A DNA stretch of 64,000 nt from Gammaproteobacteria bacterium (GCA_028293725.1 JAQGOE010000211.1:3674-67673), one strand, 5' to 3'; positions 16,752 through 26,430 are shown, counted from the first letter of the stretch. Notes: generated from the letters alone by a model not told the origin. Program-made: numbers and translations.

Positions 16752-18229
16752 ACCTCGGCCTCGAGCAGCGCGCCGTGTTGGGAGTTATTCTCATTCACGT
16801 GTTTGCGCTACCGATTCTCGCCTGGTTGCTACTGTTCGTGGCACAGGGGACGCTCACCGCCAGCTTTGTGCAGCGTGCGCGGACTCTCGCCCGGGGGGTC
16901 GCCGACGGCTTCGAAATTCCGTCCGTTCTGAAGGACTCGAAGCAGACGAGCAACCTGCTCGATTCGGTCATCCTGAGCGGAGAAGGCGTCTATGCGGAGC
17001 TGTTCGATAATGGCCGCGGCACGGTGAGCGTGTTGAACCGGGCGGGCATCTCCTATGCAGGTCGTCAAGACCTGGAATTCTTCGAGGACCCCGGTACGAC
17101 TTATTTCATTGTGCTGCCGATCAACATACCGGGCCACCGCGCGGAAGTTCGCATGGGCTTCGATAAGCGTCCGACGCTGGACAATATTGCTGAGCTACGC
17201 TGGAACAGTGTGAAGGTTCTCGTCTCGTACGCGGTGCTCTCCCTCGGCCTCACGGTTGTGTTCGTCCGCCAACTGACCGGCCCGCTCGCGAAGTTGCGTC
17301 GGTTGGCGCGGCAAGTCGCTTCCGGGGAATTCGAGCAACAGCTCGCGACCGGGACGAGCATACCCGAAGTGCGCGAATTGACAGCCGATCTGGAGACGAT
17401 GCGCGGCGAGCTGGTGGGTGTCAACGCCAAACTCCGGGCCGAGATGAGGGAGCGCCAGAAAGTGGAGTCGCAGCGCAAGCAGTTGGAAAGTGAGCTGCAG
17501 CGGCGGCAGCGAATGGAAACGCTGGGCACGTTGGCCCGAGGTATCGCGCACGAGATCAACAATTCCCTCGTGCCCATTCTGGTCTACGCCAAGGTCGTTT
17601 GCGAGGCCTTGCCGCCGGAGAGTCCCTCTCGTGAGTACGTACTGCGTATCCTGCAGTCGGCAGGTCGCAGCAAGGAAGTTATCCGAAAAATGCTGACATT
17701 CAGTCGCCAGCTCGACGGAGTCGAGCTCGAGCGGATGAGTCTGATCGAGCCGGTCGATGAGGCTGTCCGGCTGTTCGTCGCATTGGCGTCCCCCGGCGTT
17801 ACAGTGGTTCAAGAGGTCGAGGCGGACTGCGCGCCCGTCCTGGCCGATGCGACGCTGATCAACCTGCTGATCATGAATCTGTGTACCAACGCTTTGCAGG
17901 CGATGCACGCGGCCGGGGGCACATTGACGGTGACACTCCGGCGGCGGAGTGTGACCGCGGAGCAAGGTTTGGCTGGAGAGGCCGGGCCTGGTTACGTGGA
18001 GCTGCGTGTCCAGGACACCGGGCACGGGATGGACGAGGCGACCCTGGATCGAATCTTCGAGCCGTTTTTCACCACCCGGGAGCCCGGCGAGGGTAACGGC
18101 CTGGGGCTCCCCATGGTGCACGGAATTGCTGCGAGCTGCGGCGCGACAGTGTTGGTGGACTCTACTCCCGGGGTGGGCTCCGTTTTTACGGTCTTATTTC
18201 CCTTCGCGCCGGATTCTGTTGCTCCGTAA
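16739..18229 (+). CDS. Membrane sensor histidine kinase
   Basis: 496 residues from the ATG at 16739. Layout: TM1 at about 11-33; a periplasmic sensor region to about 160; TM2 at about 163-183; HAMP (PLAKLRRLARQVASGEF); a coiled coil rich in Glu/Arg/Gln; a HisKA-type dimerisation helix with phospho-acceptor His near residue 271 in GIAHEINN; then a HATPase domain with N box (NLCTNALQAMH), G1 (DTGHGM) and G2 (GNGLGLPM). It belongs to the NtrB-like class of kinases. No response regulator gene follows, so its partner lies elsewhere. It is the last gene of the copper/redox run and overlaps the binding-protein-like gene, which suggests it reports on periplasmic redox or ligand state. Confidence 0.85.
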   Translation: MERLNLGLEQRAVLGVILIHVFALPILAWLLLFVAQGTLTASFVQRARTLARGVADGFEIPSVLKDSKQTSNLLDSVILSGEGVYAELFDNGRGTVSVLNRAGISYAGRQDLEFFEDPGTTYFIVLPINIPGHRAEVRMGFDKRPTLDNIAELRWNSVKVLVSYAVLSLGLTVVFVRQLTGPLAKLRRLARQVASGEFEQQLATGTSIPEVRELTADLETMRGELVGVNAKLRAEMRERQKVESQRKQLESELQRRQRMETLGTLARGIAHEINNSLVPILVYAKVVCEALPPESPSREYVLRILQSAGRSKEVIRKMLTFSRQLDGVELERMSLIEPVDEAVRLFVALASPGVTVVQEVEADCAPVLADATLINLLIMNLCTNALQAMHAAGGTLTVTLRRRSVTAEQGLAGEAGPGYVELRVQDTGHGMDEATLDRIFEPFFTTREPGEGNGLGLPMVHGIAASCGATVLVDSTPGVGSVFTVLFPFAPDSVAP

Positions 18230-18437
18230 CAGACGTCTGATCCAGCCTCGAGGCCTTACCCGCCCGCCTGTCACTTCGATCAAGAACCAGCTCTGAGGCA
18301 ACAAACATCGATTTCGGGCGGTAGGCCCGATCGCCCGGGTGGGCCATCGGCAGCCGCTATACCCGAATATGAAAGCGGTATTGGCGGCGGTTCAGTGTGT
18401 GTCCGCAGAATGTCGTCATCTTCAAATGGGGTAGAAC

Positions 18438-19841
18438 ATGACAACACGATTTCGCCTGTACTCTTTTATGCCAACATCGATCGGACTCACCGCAAGCGTG
18501 CTGCTGCTCGCCTTGAGCGGTTGTGATGGGCACGATGTTCCGATGGCGATTGTGCCTGTAACTCCAGCGCACGTCGTCCATCATCAGCCGGGCGATATTG
18601 ATTCCCTGGTCGCTGCAGCCAGCGTCGAGTTGACGGAACAGGAGATCGGCGGCTCATCCGGCGCTGTTTCCGATTTAGCCGGCAACGCGGAGTGCGGTGT
18701 GAGCATTTATCACGTGGTCTATCGGACATATGACCCAGCGGGGGCGCCGGCGACCGCATCCGAAGGCGTAATGATTCCAACGGGAACTTCCGCCAACTGC
18801 AGCGGGGTCAGGCCGGTCCTGTTGTATTCGCACGGCACCACCACCAAGAAGAGCTACAACACCGCAGATCCGCTGCATACACCCGAAGCGCTCATGGTCG
18901 AGGCTTTCTTCGCGGCGCATGGCTACATCGTGATCATGCCGAATTACCTGGGTTACGATGTTTCGAGCCTGGCTTATCACCCCTATCTCAACGCAGAGGT
19001 TCAAGCTCACGACATGATTGACGGCCTGCAGGCCGGGCTGGAACAGGTGATTTCCGCGGGAGGCGTGCGCTCATCGGGGAAGTTGTTTATCGCGGGCTAT
19101 TCTCAGGGGGGGCATGTGGCCATGGCGACGGACAAGGTCCTCGAGCGCGACTTCGCGGATCAGTTCCCGGTCACCGCGGCCGCGCCGATGTCCGGACCCT
19201 ACAACCTGGTTAAGTTCGGCGACACGGTCGTTTCACCGGAGGGTGCCGTGAATATCGGGGCAACGCTGTTCATGCCGTACCTCCTGACCAGCTATCAAAA
19301 CTCCTACGGGAACATCTACGCATCGCCGTCCGAGGTCTACCAGCCGCCTTTCGACCAGTCGGCGCCCACGCTGTTCCCGACAGATATCCCTGTAAAGACG
19401 CTGATGGCTGATGGACTGCTGCCGAACGATCCCACTTTCCGGCTGTTGTTCGGTCCGGGAGGTCTGCTCACCGATTCTTTCCGGCAGAGTTATCCGACAA
19501 CCCCGTTCCGCGCGGCCCTGCAGACCAATACGGTGCTGGGTTGGAATCCCAAGGCTCCCATGGCGCTGTGCGGCGGTATGGATGATCCGACCGTGTATTT
19601 CTCGAATGCCGTGGATGCGCAGGCGGACTTCGCCAGCCGTGCAATAGCGGTGCCGCTTTGGGATCTGGAGGTCAAATCCAGTCTGCCGACAGGGAAGACA
19701 TACAGCGAAGTCTACGATGCGTTTCAGCTGGCAAAACTGCAGGCGGGATCAAACGTGCAGATGACTTATCACGGCGTGTTGGTGCCGCCGTTCTGCATGG
19801 CACTGACGCGGGGTTTCTTCGCGACGTTCCTGGATCAGTAA
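18438..19841 (+). CDS. Secreted lipoprotein alpha/beta-hydrolase (secretory lipase-like)
   Basis: 467 residues. The signal ends in a lipobox (LALSGC, Cys29), so it is a lipid-anchored envelope protein. The nucleophile elbow GYSQGG is at about residues 221-226. A strand and oxyanion region is seen upstream (VLLYSHGTT), and a C-terminal segment MALCGGMDDPTVYF followed by a late YHG is consistent with acid and His of the triad. This pattern fits the large secretory lipase/esterase group. It would hydrolyse an ester in the periplasm or outside; the substrate is unknown. It has its own leader of about 200 bases and is not obviously part of the redox operon. Confidence 0.75.
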   Translation: MTTRFRLYSFMPTSIGLTASVLLLALSGCDGHDVPMAIVPVTPAHVVHHQPGDIDSLVAAASVELTEQEIGGSSGAVSDLAGNAECGVSIYHVVYRTYDPAGAPATASEGVMIPTGTSANCSGVRPVLLYSHGTTTKKSYNTADPLHTPEALMVEAFFAAHGYIVIMPNYLGYDVSSLAYHPYLNAEVQAHDMIDGLQAGLEQVISAGGVRSSGKLFIAGYSQGGHVAMATDKVLERDFADQFPVTAAAPMSGPYNLVKFGDTVVSPEGAVNIGATLFMPYLLTSYQNSYGNIYASPSEVYQPPFDQSAPTLFPTDIPVKTLMADGLLPNDPTFRLLFGPGGLLTDSFRQSYPTTPFRAALQTNTVLGWNPKAPMALCGGMDDPTVYFSNAVDAQADFASRAIAVPLWDLEVKSSLPTGKTYSEVYDAFQLAKLQAGSNVQMTYHGVLVPPFCMALTRGFFATFLDQ

Positions 19842-19909
19842 AGCTCGCATGAGCGCCGGCCGGATGGCCGCTTTGAGATGACTTACGGGTTCATTGAGTT
19901 GACGCAATC

Positions 19910-21973
19910 ATGGCGAAACTGATCTATCGTGTTATTTCTCCTTGCCGCGCCCTGGGATACGGATTCCCGCGGCGGTCCTTCGAGGCGGCGCTCGATGGGC
20001 GCGTTGATGCCATCGTTTGCGACGCCGGATCGGTTTACGCGGACCCGTTCTTCCTCGGCGCTGGCGCGAGTTATTTCTCGCCGTACGAGGTGCGCGCTGA
20101 TCTCGAGAGGATCGTCGCCGGCGCGCATCGGACCCGATGTCCGGTGGTTCTCGGCAGCGCAGGATCAGGTGGCGGCGATCGAAATGTCGCCGCCACTGCT
20201 CGCATCCTTTCCGAGGTGTTCGCGCATCTCGGCATTGATAGTACGACCGTGGCGACAATCAGCTCGGAAGTCCCTTCCGGGCGACTGATCGCCAAATTAG
20301 GTGACGCGAGACTTTCCCCACCTGGTCAGGGTAGTGCGCCGAACGAGGAGGCTCTGCGCCAAAGCACCGTCGTCGCGCATATGGGTGTGCATCCGATAGT
20401 GAGCGCACTGGACGGAGGCGCTCAATACGTCATCGCTGGGAGGACTTGCGACGCTTCGATGTTTGCTGCGGATATGATTCGCCATGGCATCAGTCCCGGT
20501 CTTAGCTATCACGTGGGCCACGTGTTGGAGTGCGGCGCGACCGCGTGCGAGCCGGGCTCGCCGGCGGATTGCCTGGTAGCGGAGATCTACGATGACGGTT
20601 GGGCGCTGTTCATACCGCCGAACCCGCAGCGGCGCTGTACGGTTCACTCCATCGCATCGCACTCGTTGTACGAGGAGTCTCACCCGCTACTGCAAATCTA
20701 TCCCGAAGGCGTTCTCAACACCGAGGCAACGGAATTCTATGCGAGAGATGCGCGTGTAGCGGGAATTCGGGGCAGCCGCCTCGTACGCGGGCGCGCCCGT
20801 TGGAGTATCGATCTCGAAGGCGTGCGCCGGGTCGGCCAGCGCAAACTCTCACTCCTGTACATCGATCCGGCTGACATTGAGAAGATTCCCGCAGATCTGC
20901 GGGTCCACGGCCGCAATGGCGTGCAGCTCACTCTCGAGCCCAATTGCCTGCCGGAGATGGGAATCCTGATTGAGACCACTGCGGCCACATCCGACAGTGC
21001 CGTGTTGCTGGCATCGGCATTCAGCCACGCTTTGTGTCAGTTCGCGTACCCCGGACGGAGCGGTGCAGCCGGAAACATCGCGTATCCATTGTCACCAAGC
21101 GCGCTGTGTTTCAAACGCAGTGACGGCATGTTTGGTGCCTTGATTCCGTGTGGCACAACCGACCCGGTGTTATTCAATCTTTTGCGTCGAGTTGAAGCGG
21201 TCGTCGTCGAGAAAATAAAAACTCGGATGCCACAGGCGTTTGCGCACGCCAGTTATGCAATCACCTATTTTGACGCGGCGTTTCCGGCGGCGCTCGTGAC
21301 AACCGTGGACGGCGACGAGCAGCGATTGAAGGAGCGCCACGCTGCGGACATCGCGCGGATTAGTTCGGCTGTGCAGGTAAAACCGACGTCCCGCATGAAC
21401 TTGGATGCGCCGGATGCGTTCGAATGGTCGCTTTTCCACGCGCTTCGGAATGAGCAAATCATTCGCGAGGATCTGTTTCCGATCACCTTCCACGAAGTCA
21501 GGAATGGGGTCTGGACAGCAAGAGAAGTGCGGCAACCGGTCTACACCGACATTGCCGACTCGGACTCATGCTGCAGCATGGACCCGCTGACAGTATCGGC
21601 GATCGACGACGTCGAGCCGCGCGGACTGACGCTCGGGAATCTACCTTTGGCGGACATGGCCGTAGTCGTCCGCTCGCAGAATGCCGGTATCGAGCGCCTG
21701 GCATTCGATGTTTTCTTCAGCTCAGGGGACTACTACGAAGCCGCGCTCCTTTCGAACATCTTCTGCCGTGCCAATATCGCCAAGACGTTCCAGATCGACC
21801 CCGAACGAGTCGTCGGCACGTATTTCGCCGATGCCTGTAACGCGATCAAGATCACCATCGATAGACCGGTGGTCGCCGCGAGCCGCCGCGATGGTGATTT
21901 GTACGGCGAGCAAAAGCGGGCAGCACTCGACGAACTGAGTGTGCCGCTTTACGCACCTTCGCAGTCGTTGTAG
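19910..21973 (+). CDS. AtuA-family (DUF1446) protein fused to a DUF4387 domain
   Basis: 687 residues. Residues 1 to about 460 match the acyclic terpene utilisation AtuA family (early GSAGSGGGDRN, then YVIAGRTCDAS and a conserved LYIDPADIE segment). Residues from about 573 to 680 match DUF4387 (VVRSQNAG, then a conserved DACNAIKITI and a VYG-like turn near the end). In many bacteria these are two adjacent genes; here they are one reading frame. AtuA is required in citronellol/geraniol catabolism in Pseudomonas, but its chemistry is not settled, and no other atu genes adjoin here. A role in an acyl-CoA or terpenoid side pathway is possible. The ATG at 19910 has no strong ribosome site. Confidence 0.75.
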   Translation: MAKLIYRVISPCRALGYGFPRRSFEAALDGRVDAIVCDAGSVYADPFFLGAGASYFSPYEVRADLERIVAGAHRTRCPVVLGSAGSGGGDRNVAATARILSEVFAHLGIDSTTVATISSEVPSGRLIAKLGDARLSPPGQGSAPNEEALRQSTVVAHMGVHPIVSALDGGAQYVIAGRTCDASMFAADMIRHGISPGLSYHVGHVLECGATACEPGSPADCLVAEIYDDGWALFIPPNPQRRCTVHSIASHSLYEESHPLLQIYPEGVLNTEATEFYARDARVAGIRGSRLVRGRARWSIDLEGVRRVGQRKLSLLYIDPADIEKIPADLRVHGRNGVQLTLEPNCLPEMGILIETTAATSDSAVLLASAFSHALCQFAYPGRSGAAGNIAYPLSPSALCFKRSDGMFGALIPCGTTDPVLFNLLRRVEAVVVEKIKTRMPQAFAHASYAITYFDAAFPAALVTTVDGDEQRLKERHAADIARISSAVQVKPTSRMNLDAPDAFEWSLFHALRNEQIIREDLFPITFHEVRNGVWTAREVRQPVYTDIADSDSCCSMDPLTVSAIDDVEPRGLTLGNLPLADMAVVVRSQNAGIERLAFDVFFSSGDYYEAALLSNIFCRANIAKTFQIDPERVVGTYFADACNAIKITIDRPVVAASRRDGDLYGEQKRAALDELSVPLYAPSQSL

Positions 21974-22109
21974 AAGGCCTGCTGCGAGCGCGCCGCTGGC
22001 AGGCCGCCGGACACATCTGCAGACGTGATACCGGCATATGCAAGTCATATTTGAAGAGTCGGCCAATCTCATCAAGAATCCGCACCCAGTTGCACGGCGA
22101 AGCAGTGAT

Positions 22110-23528
22110 ATGTCGATAATAAAGCTACGGTCGCGCGCCTTGTGGGTTTCATGCCTGGCTGCACTCCTGGGTGGTTGCTCGATGGCCGGATCCATTCAAC
22201 GCAGCGCCGTCGACTACAACGCGACGGTAGCGAATTACAACGACCAGATGTTGATTTACACGGTCCTACGCGCGCGTGATGAGGCTCCAATCAACATCCT
22301 CGCGCTGAGCACCATCACAGGGGCGCTCAATTTTCAAGCGGGCGTCGGCGGTAGCGCCCAGTACAACAGCCCTGGCGGCGGCGCCTCGCGCTTTACCGGC
22401 ACGGCGTTGCCGGCCATACAGGCGGGATCATCGTCGACCTGGAGCATGGCCTCGCTGAACACTCGGGGCTTCATGCTGGGGATCATTCAGCCGATTTCGC
22501 CCATGTACGTGGTGAGCAAGTGGGACACGGGTATCGATCGGGAATTCCTGCTGCGGCTGCTGATCAAGTCGATCAACATCCAGGAAGATGGGCACTACCA
22601 TTCGTATCTCAACGATCCGGACTCGGCCGAAGCGATGCGGGAGTTCACGGAGCGATTGCACTCGTGGATTCCGCATATGAGCATGCGTTCCCTGACAGTT
22701 ATCGAACCGCTTGGGCCCGCCTACGATGCGAATCCCGCGAAGGGAGCCCTCATGGGAGCGTATGAGCACCTGCTTCCATTGAGCTCTGGCGGCTACTACG
22801 TTGGAAACGCCCGGTCCACGGACGGTAGCCTCGGGAGCTTGCAGCTCTACAGGGAGTTCGCTCAGCAGGTCGTATTGTGCGTGCCTCGCGCCGACCTCGA
22901 TCGGAGCGCCGCGGCGAGTGAAGATGAAGGCGTGGCGCTTGGACAATACGCGCAGGCGCTGAAGTCCGCGGCGAAGAGCGGCGCGGGTAGGGCAGGCGAG
23001 GCGTCGGCAAGCGGGCAAATCGTCACCAACGGGCCGAAGGGCTATGGCAGTGAGATTATCCCGGAGGCATCGCTCGCTACCAACCTCAAGGCGGAGCGCA
23101 TAGCCGCTGTACTTCCTCTGGCGGCCTGCGGGCGCACTGAGTTGGTATTGCCGCAGTACACCGAAGATGAGAATTCCGCGAACTCGGGAACGTACAACCA
23201 TATCGAGTGGCGCTCGATCGCAGAGGTCATCCAGTACCTTGGAGCTGTTCTGCGGGCCGGTGACCGTTCCGCCACCTGGACTGAGTCGAGTGAGGGCGGT
23301 CCCCAGACGCGTCACCTGCTCTTTGCTGTCAATCGACACTCTGAACCGGGGTTCGCGAGCGTCGAATATCGTGGCGATCGCTACGTCATTCACTCACCGG
23401 CGGATACGCCGGACGCTCCGGTCAGGGATCACAGTTTGCAGGCGCTGTCTTTGTTGAACGAACTGGTGAGCACCGCCAAAGTGTCCAGCGACATCCCCAA
23501 CACGCAGCCCATTCAAATCATTCCGTAG
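22110..23528 (+). CDS. Lipoprotein of unknown function
   Basis: About 472 residues. The ATG at 22110 is chosen because it gives a lipoprotein signal (LWVSCLAALLGGC); a longer frame opens at 22038. The mature N-terminus (RSAVDYNATVANYNDQMLIYTVLRARDEAP) matches a recurrent uncharacterised proteobacterial family that I know only as hypothetical. No enzymatic motif or transmembrane segment is visible. The C-terminal half has a FAVNRHSEPGFASVEYRGDRY segment. It sits between the AtuA-like gene and the LysR pair, with 64 bases to the next start. Envelope location is the only firm statement. Confidence 0.65.
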   Translation: MSIIKLRSRALWVSCLAALLGGCSMAGSIQRSAVDYNATVANYNDQMLIYTVLRARDEAPINILALSTITGALNFQAGVGGSAQYNSPGGGASRFTGTALPAIQAGSSSTWSMASLNTRGFMLGIIQPISPMYVVSKWDTGIDREFLLRLLIKSINIQEDGHYHSYLNDPDSAEAMREFTERLHSWIPHMSMRSLTVIEPLGPAYDANPAKGALMGAYEHLLPLSSGGYYVGNARSTDGSLGSLQLYREFAQQVVLCVPRADLDRSAAASEDEGVALGQYAQALKSAAKSGAGRAGEASASGQIVTNGPKGYGSEIIPEASLATNLKAERIAAVLPLAACGRTELVLPQYTEDENSANSGTYNHIEWRSIAEVIQYLGAVLRAGDRSATWTESSEGGPQTRHLLFAVNRHSEPGFASVEYRGDRYVIHSPADTPDAPVRDHSLQALSLLNELVSTAKVSSDIPNTQPIQIIP

Positions 23529-23592
23529 GTGCGCACCAGTGGGAAACCGTGCTAGAACGCTCATACGTTCTCGTCCGATCACATGGTGACCC

Positions 23593-24525
23593 ATGCGGTT
23601 TCGCCAGCTGCGCTACTTTTGCAAGATCGTCGAGTGCAAGAGCTTCTCGCGGGCGGCATCCACCATCCACATTGCCCAATCTGCGCTGAGCCAGCAGATC
23701 GCCGAGCTGGAAGCCGTCATGGGCGTGGAGCTCCTGCATCGTAGCGCGCGAGGTGCGCGCACTACCGAAGCGGGGGAGGCCCTGTATCGCGAAGCTACTG
23801 CCTTGCTGCGGCAGCTGGATCGGATACCGGCTTTGATCCGCTCCAGCGGTGGCGTGGTCGAAGGGTCGGTCAGCGTGGGTTATGCGACTGGCTTCGGCCC
23901 GCGCGTGATGACGCCCATTCTCGAGGCCTGCAAAAAAGCGCTGCCGCAAGTGACTTTGCAACTGATCGCCGGCGACAGTGGGGGACTTCGCGATCGGGTT
24001 GAGGCACAAACGCTCGATATGGCCCTGATTTTCGAAAGTGACTTGCAGTTGCCAGCGTTATCGCGCCGGCCTCTATTTCGTCAGCGTCTCTACTACGTCG
24101 CGTCCCCACAAGATGCTGCCGCCTCAGGCTCGATCTCTCTGGCGGAACTCGCCGATCGACCGCTCATCCTCGCGACCACGTCCACCGTTATGCGCCTGCC
24201 GGTCAATCACGGTTTCAGCACTGCTGGACTGTCACCCAACGTCGTGGCCGAAATCAATGACGTTCCAAGTCTTCTGGCGGCAGTCAGGGCGGGAGTCGGC
24301 GGGACGATCATGGCGAACGGCGATCTCAAAGTCGTTGGGGGCGCCGATCTTCCTCAGCCTGTGCCGATCGAGCCACCTCTGTACCTCAATTGCACGATCG
24401 TCGCAAATAGCGACATCCCATTGACGGTCGCGGGGGAGGCTGTGCGGGAGGTATTGTTCGGAGTGATCAAGGAGGGTCTGCAGAGGATGGACAGGCCTGG
24501 GACAACGTGGATTGGTGACGGCTGA
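23593..24525 (+). CDS. LysR-family transcriptional regulator (first of a tandem pair)
   Basis: 310 residues. The N-terminal winged helix-turn-helix is typical (FCKIVECKSFSRAASTIHIAQ, then SQQIAELE), followed by a long linker helix and a type 2 periplasmic-binding-like effector domain from about residue 90. The opening RFRQLRYFCKIVE and the general length resemble the Nac/CynR-like branch. It is closely similar to the next gene along its whole length, so the pair arose by tandem duplication. The target is unknown; nearby candidates are the AtuA-like gene upstream and the ligase and efflux genes downstream. Confidence 0.9.
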   Translation: MRFRQLRYFCKIVECKSFSRAASTIHIAQSALSQQIAELEAVMGVELLHRSARGARTTEAGEALYREATALLRQLDRIPALIRSSGGVVEGSVSVGYATGFGPRVMTPILEACKKALPQVTLQLIAGDSGGLRDRVEAQTLDMALIFESDLQLPALSRRPLFRQRLYYVASPQDAAASGSISLAELADRPLILATTSTVMRLPVNHGFSTAGLSPNVVAEINDVPSLLAAVRAGVGGTIMANGDLKVVGGADLPQPVPIEPPLYLNCTIVANSDIPLTVAGEAVREVLFGVIKEGLQRMDRPGTTWIGDG

Positions 24526-24600
24526 GACGCGGGCGCAGCGGCTCCGCACGAGTTCCTATCGTAAACTGACACAAACGGTCGAGAGTCGCTGGGAGGCCTC

Positions 24601-25518
24601 ATGCAGTATCGGCAGCTCCGGTACTACGTCAAGATTGTGGAAGCGGGCAGTTTTTCGCGCGCCGCGGCGCTCATCCATATAGCTCAACCTGCTCTGAGCC
24701 TCCAGATTGCTGAGTTGGAAGATTATCTCGGTGTCAGCTTGCTGCAGCGTAGTGCGAGAGGCGTCCGCCCGACCGCCGCAGGTGAGCTGCTGTATCGTGA
24801 AGCGACCGCGGTTCTGAAGCACCTCGAGCAGATCCCCGGCGTCGTAAAGTCCTCCCGAGGTGTCGCGCAGGGAGTGGTTTCCATCGGTATGGCTTCAGTG
24901 CTGGGCCCAGACAGGGCGGCCCAGTTTGTTGAGACGTGTCACGCGGCGCTGGAGAAAGTAAGCCTGAGGCTGGTTGTCACCGATAGCGCCGCGCTCAGGG
25001 ATAAGCTAACTTCGCAGTCACTGGATCTTGCCCTGGTGTGCGAAGACGAGCTGGGTGCGGCCTTTACGCGCGAGCCGCTTTATCGGCAGCGACTCTACGT
25101 GTTCCACCCTAGGACAATGTCCATGGGCTCGAGCGTGTTACTCCATGAGCTCGCGCAATATCAGCTGGTGCTTCCAAGTCGTCCCGACCTCGTCCGCGCC
25201 AGCGCGGATCGGGCCTTTGCTCAGGCCAGTCTGGTGCCAAACCTCGTAGCCGAGGTAGATGACTACACAAGTCTTCTGTCCACGGTGCGCACCGGTCTGG
25301 GAGCGACGATCTTGCCGCGGGGCGAGCTCGCCGAGTTAGGGGACGATATTGCAGGCCCCGTTCTCATCGAGCCGCCGCTATACATGACAGTGTCAATTGT
25401 GTCCTCAGCGGAGATGTCGCTGTCCTACGCCGCCGATGAGGTTCGAAAGCTCCTACGTACTTTCATTGAGCGCCATGTGCGGGAGACACAACCACCGGGT
25501 GCTGCCTGGGTGGATTGA
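24601..25518 (+). CDS. LysR-family transcriptional regulator (second of a tandem pair)
   Basis: 305 residues, with a strong GGGAGG site five bases before the ATG. Helix-turn-helix residues 17-45 (GSFSRAAALIHIAQPALSLQ) are followed by the co-inducer domain. It shares most of its DNA-binding domain with the upstream regulator. The 3' end (RETQPPGAAWVD) is closely matched by a 41-bp scrap at 34020-34060, showing that a third copy once existed downstream of the efflux operon. It converges with the carbonic anhydrase gene 15 bases away. Confidence 0.9.
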   Translation: MQYRQLRYYVKIVEAGSFSRAAALIHIAQPALSLQIAELEDYLGVSLLQRSARGVRPTAAGELLYREATAVLKHLEQIPGVVKSSRGVAQGVVSIGMASVLGPDRAAQFVETCHAALEKVSLRLVVTDSAALRDKLTSQSLDLALVCEDELGAAFTREPLYRQRLYVFHPRTMSMGSSVLLHELAQYQLVLPSRPDLVRASADRAFAQASLVPNLVAEVDDYTSLLSTVRTGLGATILPRGELAELGDDIAGPVLIEPPLYMTVSIVSSAEMSLSYAADEVRKLLRTFIERHVRETQPPGAAWVD

Positions 25519-25533
25519 CTCGCCATAGCGGGT

Positions 25534-26244
25534 TCAGCTGAGCCAGCTTACCACGCCCGTTCTGACATCGTGCATCGCCCCGACGATGGCCAACTCTCCC
25601 CTGGAGACTAGGGCGGTCAACAGCTCGCTGTGTGTTCCCAGCGCATCCCGGGAGTCGCGGACATTCTGCTCCGCGACGGCCTGAACGAATCGCTTGTCAG
25701 CCGAAGTCGCAGCGTTGTGTCGGGCAGCCACCTTGGAAACGCTGGGGCGGATATTCGCGAGCGTCGCGGTCAGGTTGCCGAGCTTCACATTATCGATTGC
25801 ACCCTTCACCGCGCCACAATCGGAGTGGCCGAGTACCACGATGAGCCTGGCGCCGGCGACCTGGGTTGCATACTCGAGGCTGCCGGTGATGTCGGGAATC
25901 ACGAAGTTGCCCGCGATTCGCACGGCGAAGATATCGCCGATGCGCTGATCGAACACGAGCTCCGGGGGTACCCGGCTGTCCATGCAGCCCAGAACGGCTG
26001 CAAACGGGGCTTGTCCGTTTGCCGTATCCAAGACTTGCGTCCGTAGATCGCAATTTTCAGTTCGTCCGGCAACGAATCGTTCATTGCCTGTCTTGAGGCG
26101 CTCGAGGGCGAGCTGCGGTGTCATCGCGGACTGACGGGTCTTGGTGAAAACGGAGCAGGTCTCCTCGGCATGCGCGGCGGATGCGGATAGCATCACACCG
26201 GTGGCAAGGAGAAGGTCTCTGCGGGTAATCGTGAATTTCTGCAT
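25534..26244 (-). CDS. Beta-class carbonic anhydrase with export signal
   Basis: 236 residues on the minus strand. The N-terminus TRRDLLLATGVMLSASAAHA looks like a Tat-type (twin Arg) or Sec signal. Zinc ligands of the beta class are present: Cys87 in GCMDSR, His140 and Cys143 in GHSDCG, with the Asp89/Arg91 dyad. The enzyme interconverts CO2 and bicarbonate; here it would act in the periplasm. It is divergent from an AMP-forming ligase across a 294-base gap that holds a perfect inverted repeat. Metabolic linkage to the ligase is not evident. Confidence 0.92.
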   Translation of the reverse strand: MQKFTITRRDLLLATGVMLSASAAHAEETCSVFTKTRQSAMTPQLALERLKTGNERFVAGRTENCDLRTQVLDTANGQAPFAAVLGCMDSRVPPELVFDQRIGDIFAVRIAGNFVIPDITGSLEYATQVAGARLIVVLGHSDCGAVKGAIDNVKLGNLTATLANIRPSVSKVAARHNAATSADKRFVQAVAEQNVRDSRDALGTHSELLTALVSRGELAIVGAMHDVRTGVVSWLS

Positions 26245-26430
26245 GTTGGGATCCTCGGAAAACCGCCGCGACTGCTCACCCGGCGGCGTGAGGCGTCATA
26301 GTGGGCGAAGCGCCTGAACTGCGCCAATAGGACTGCGATATGCGGGTATGCGCCGAAACGATGGCTGCGAAACAAACTCCTGATAGCTCGCGAGAGGACT
26401 CGCGACGGGGCCGGGCTGTCGGCTACCGGA

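Noticed and set aside
18314..18330. Hairpin TCGGGC-N5-GCCCGA after the histidine kinase
   Set aside because: Short stem without a T run and 85 bases past the stop; too weak to call a terminator.
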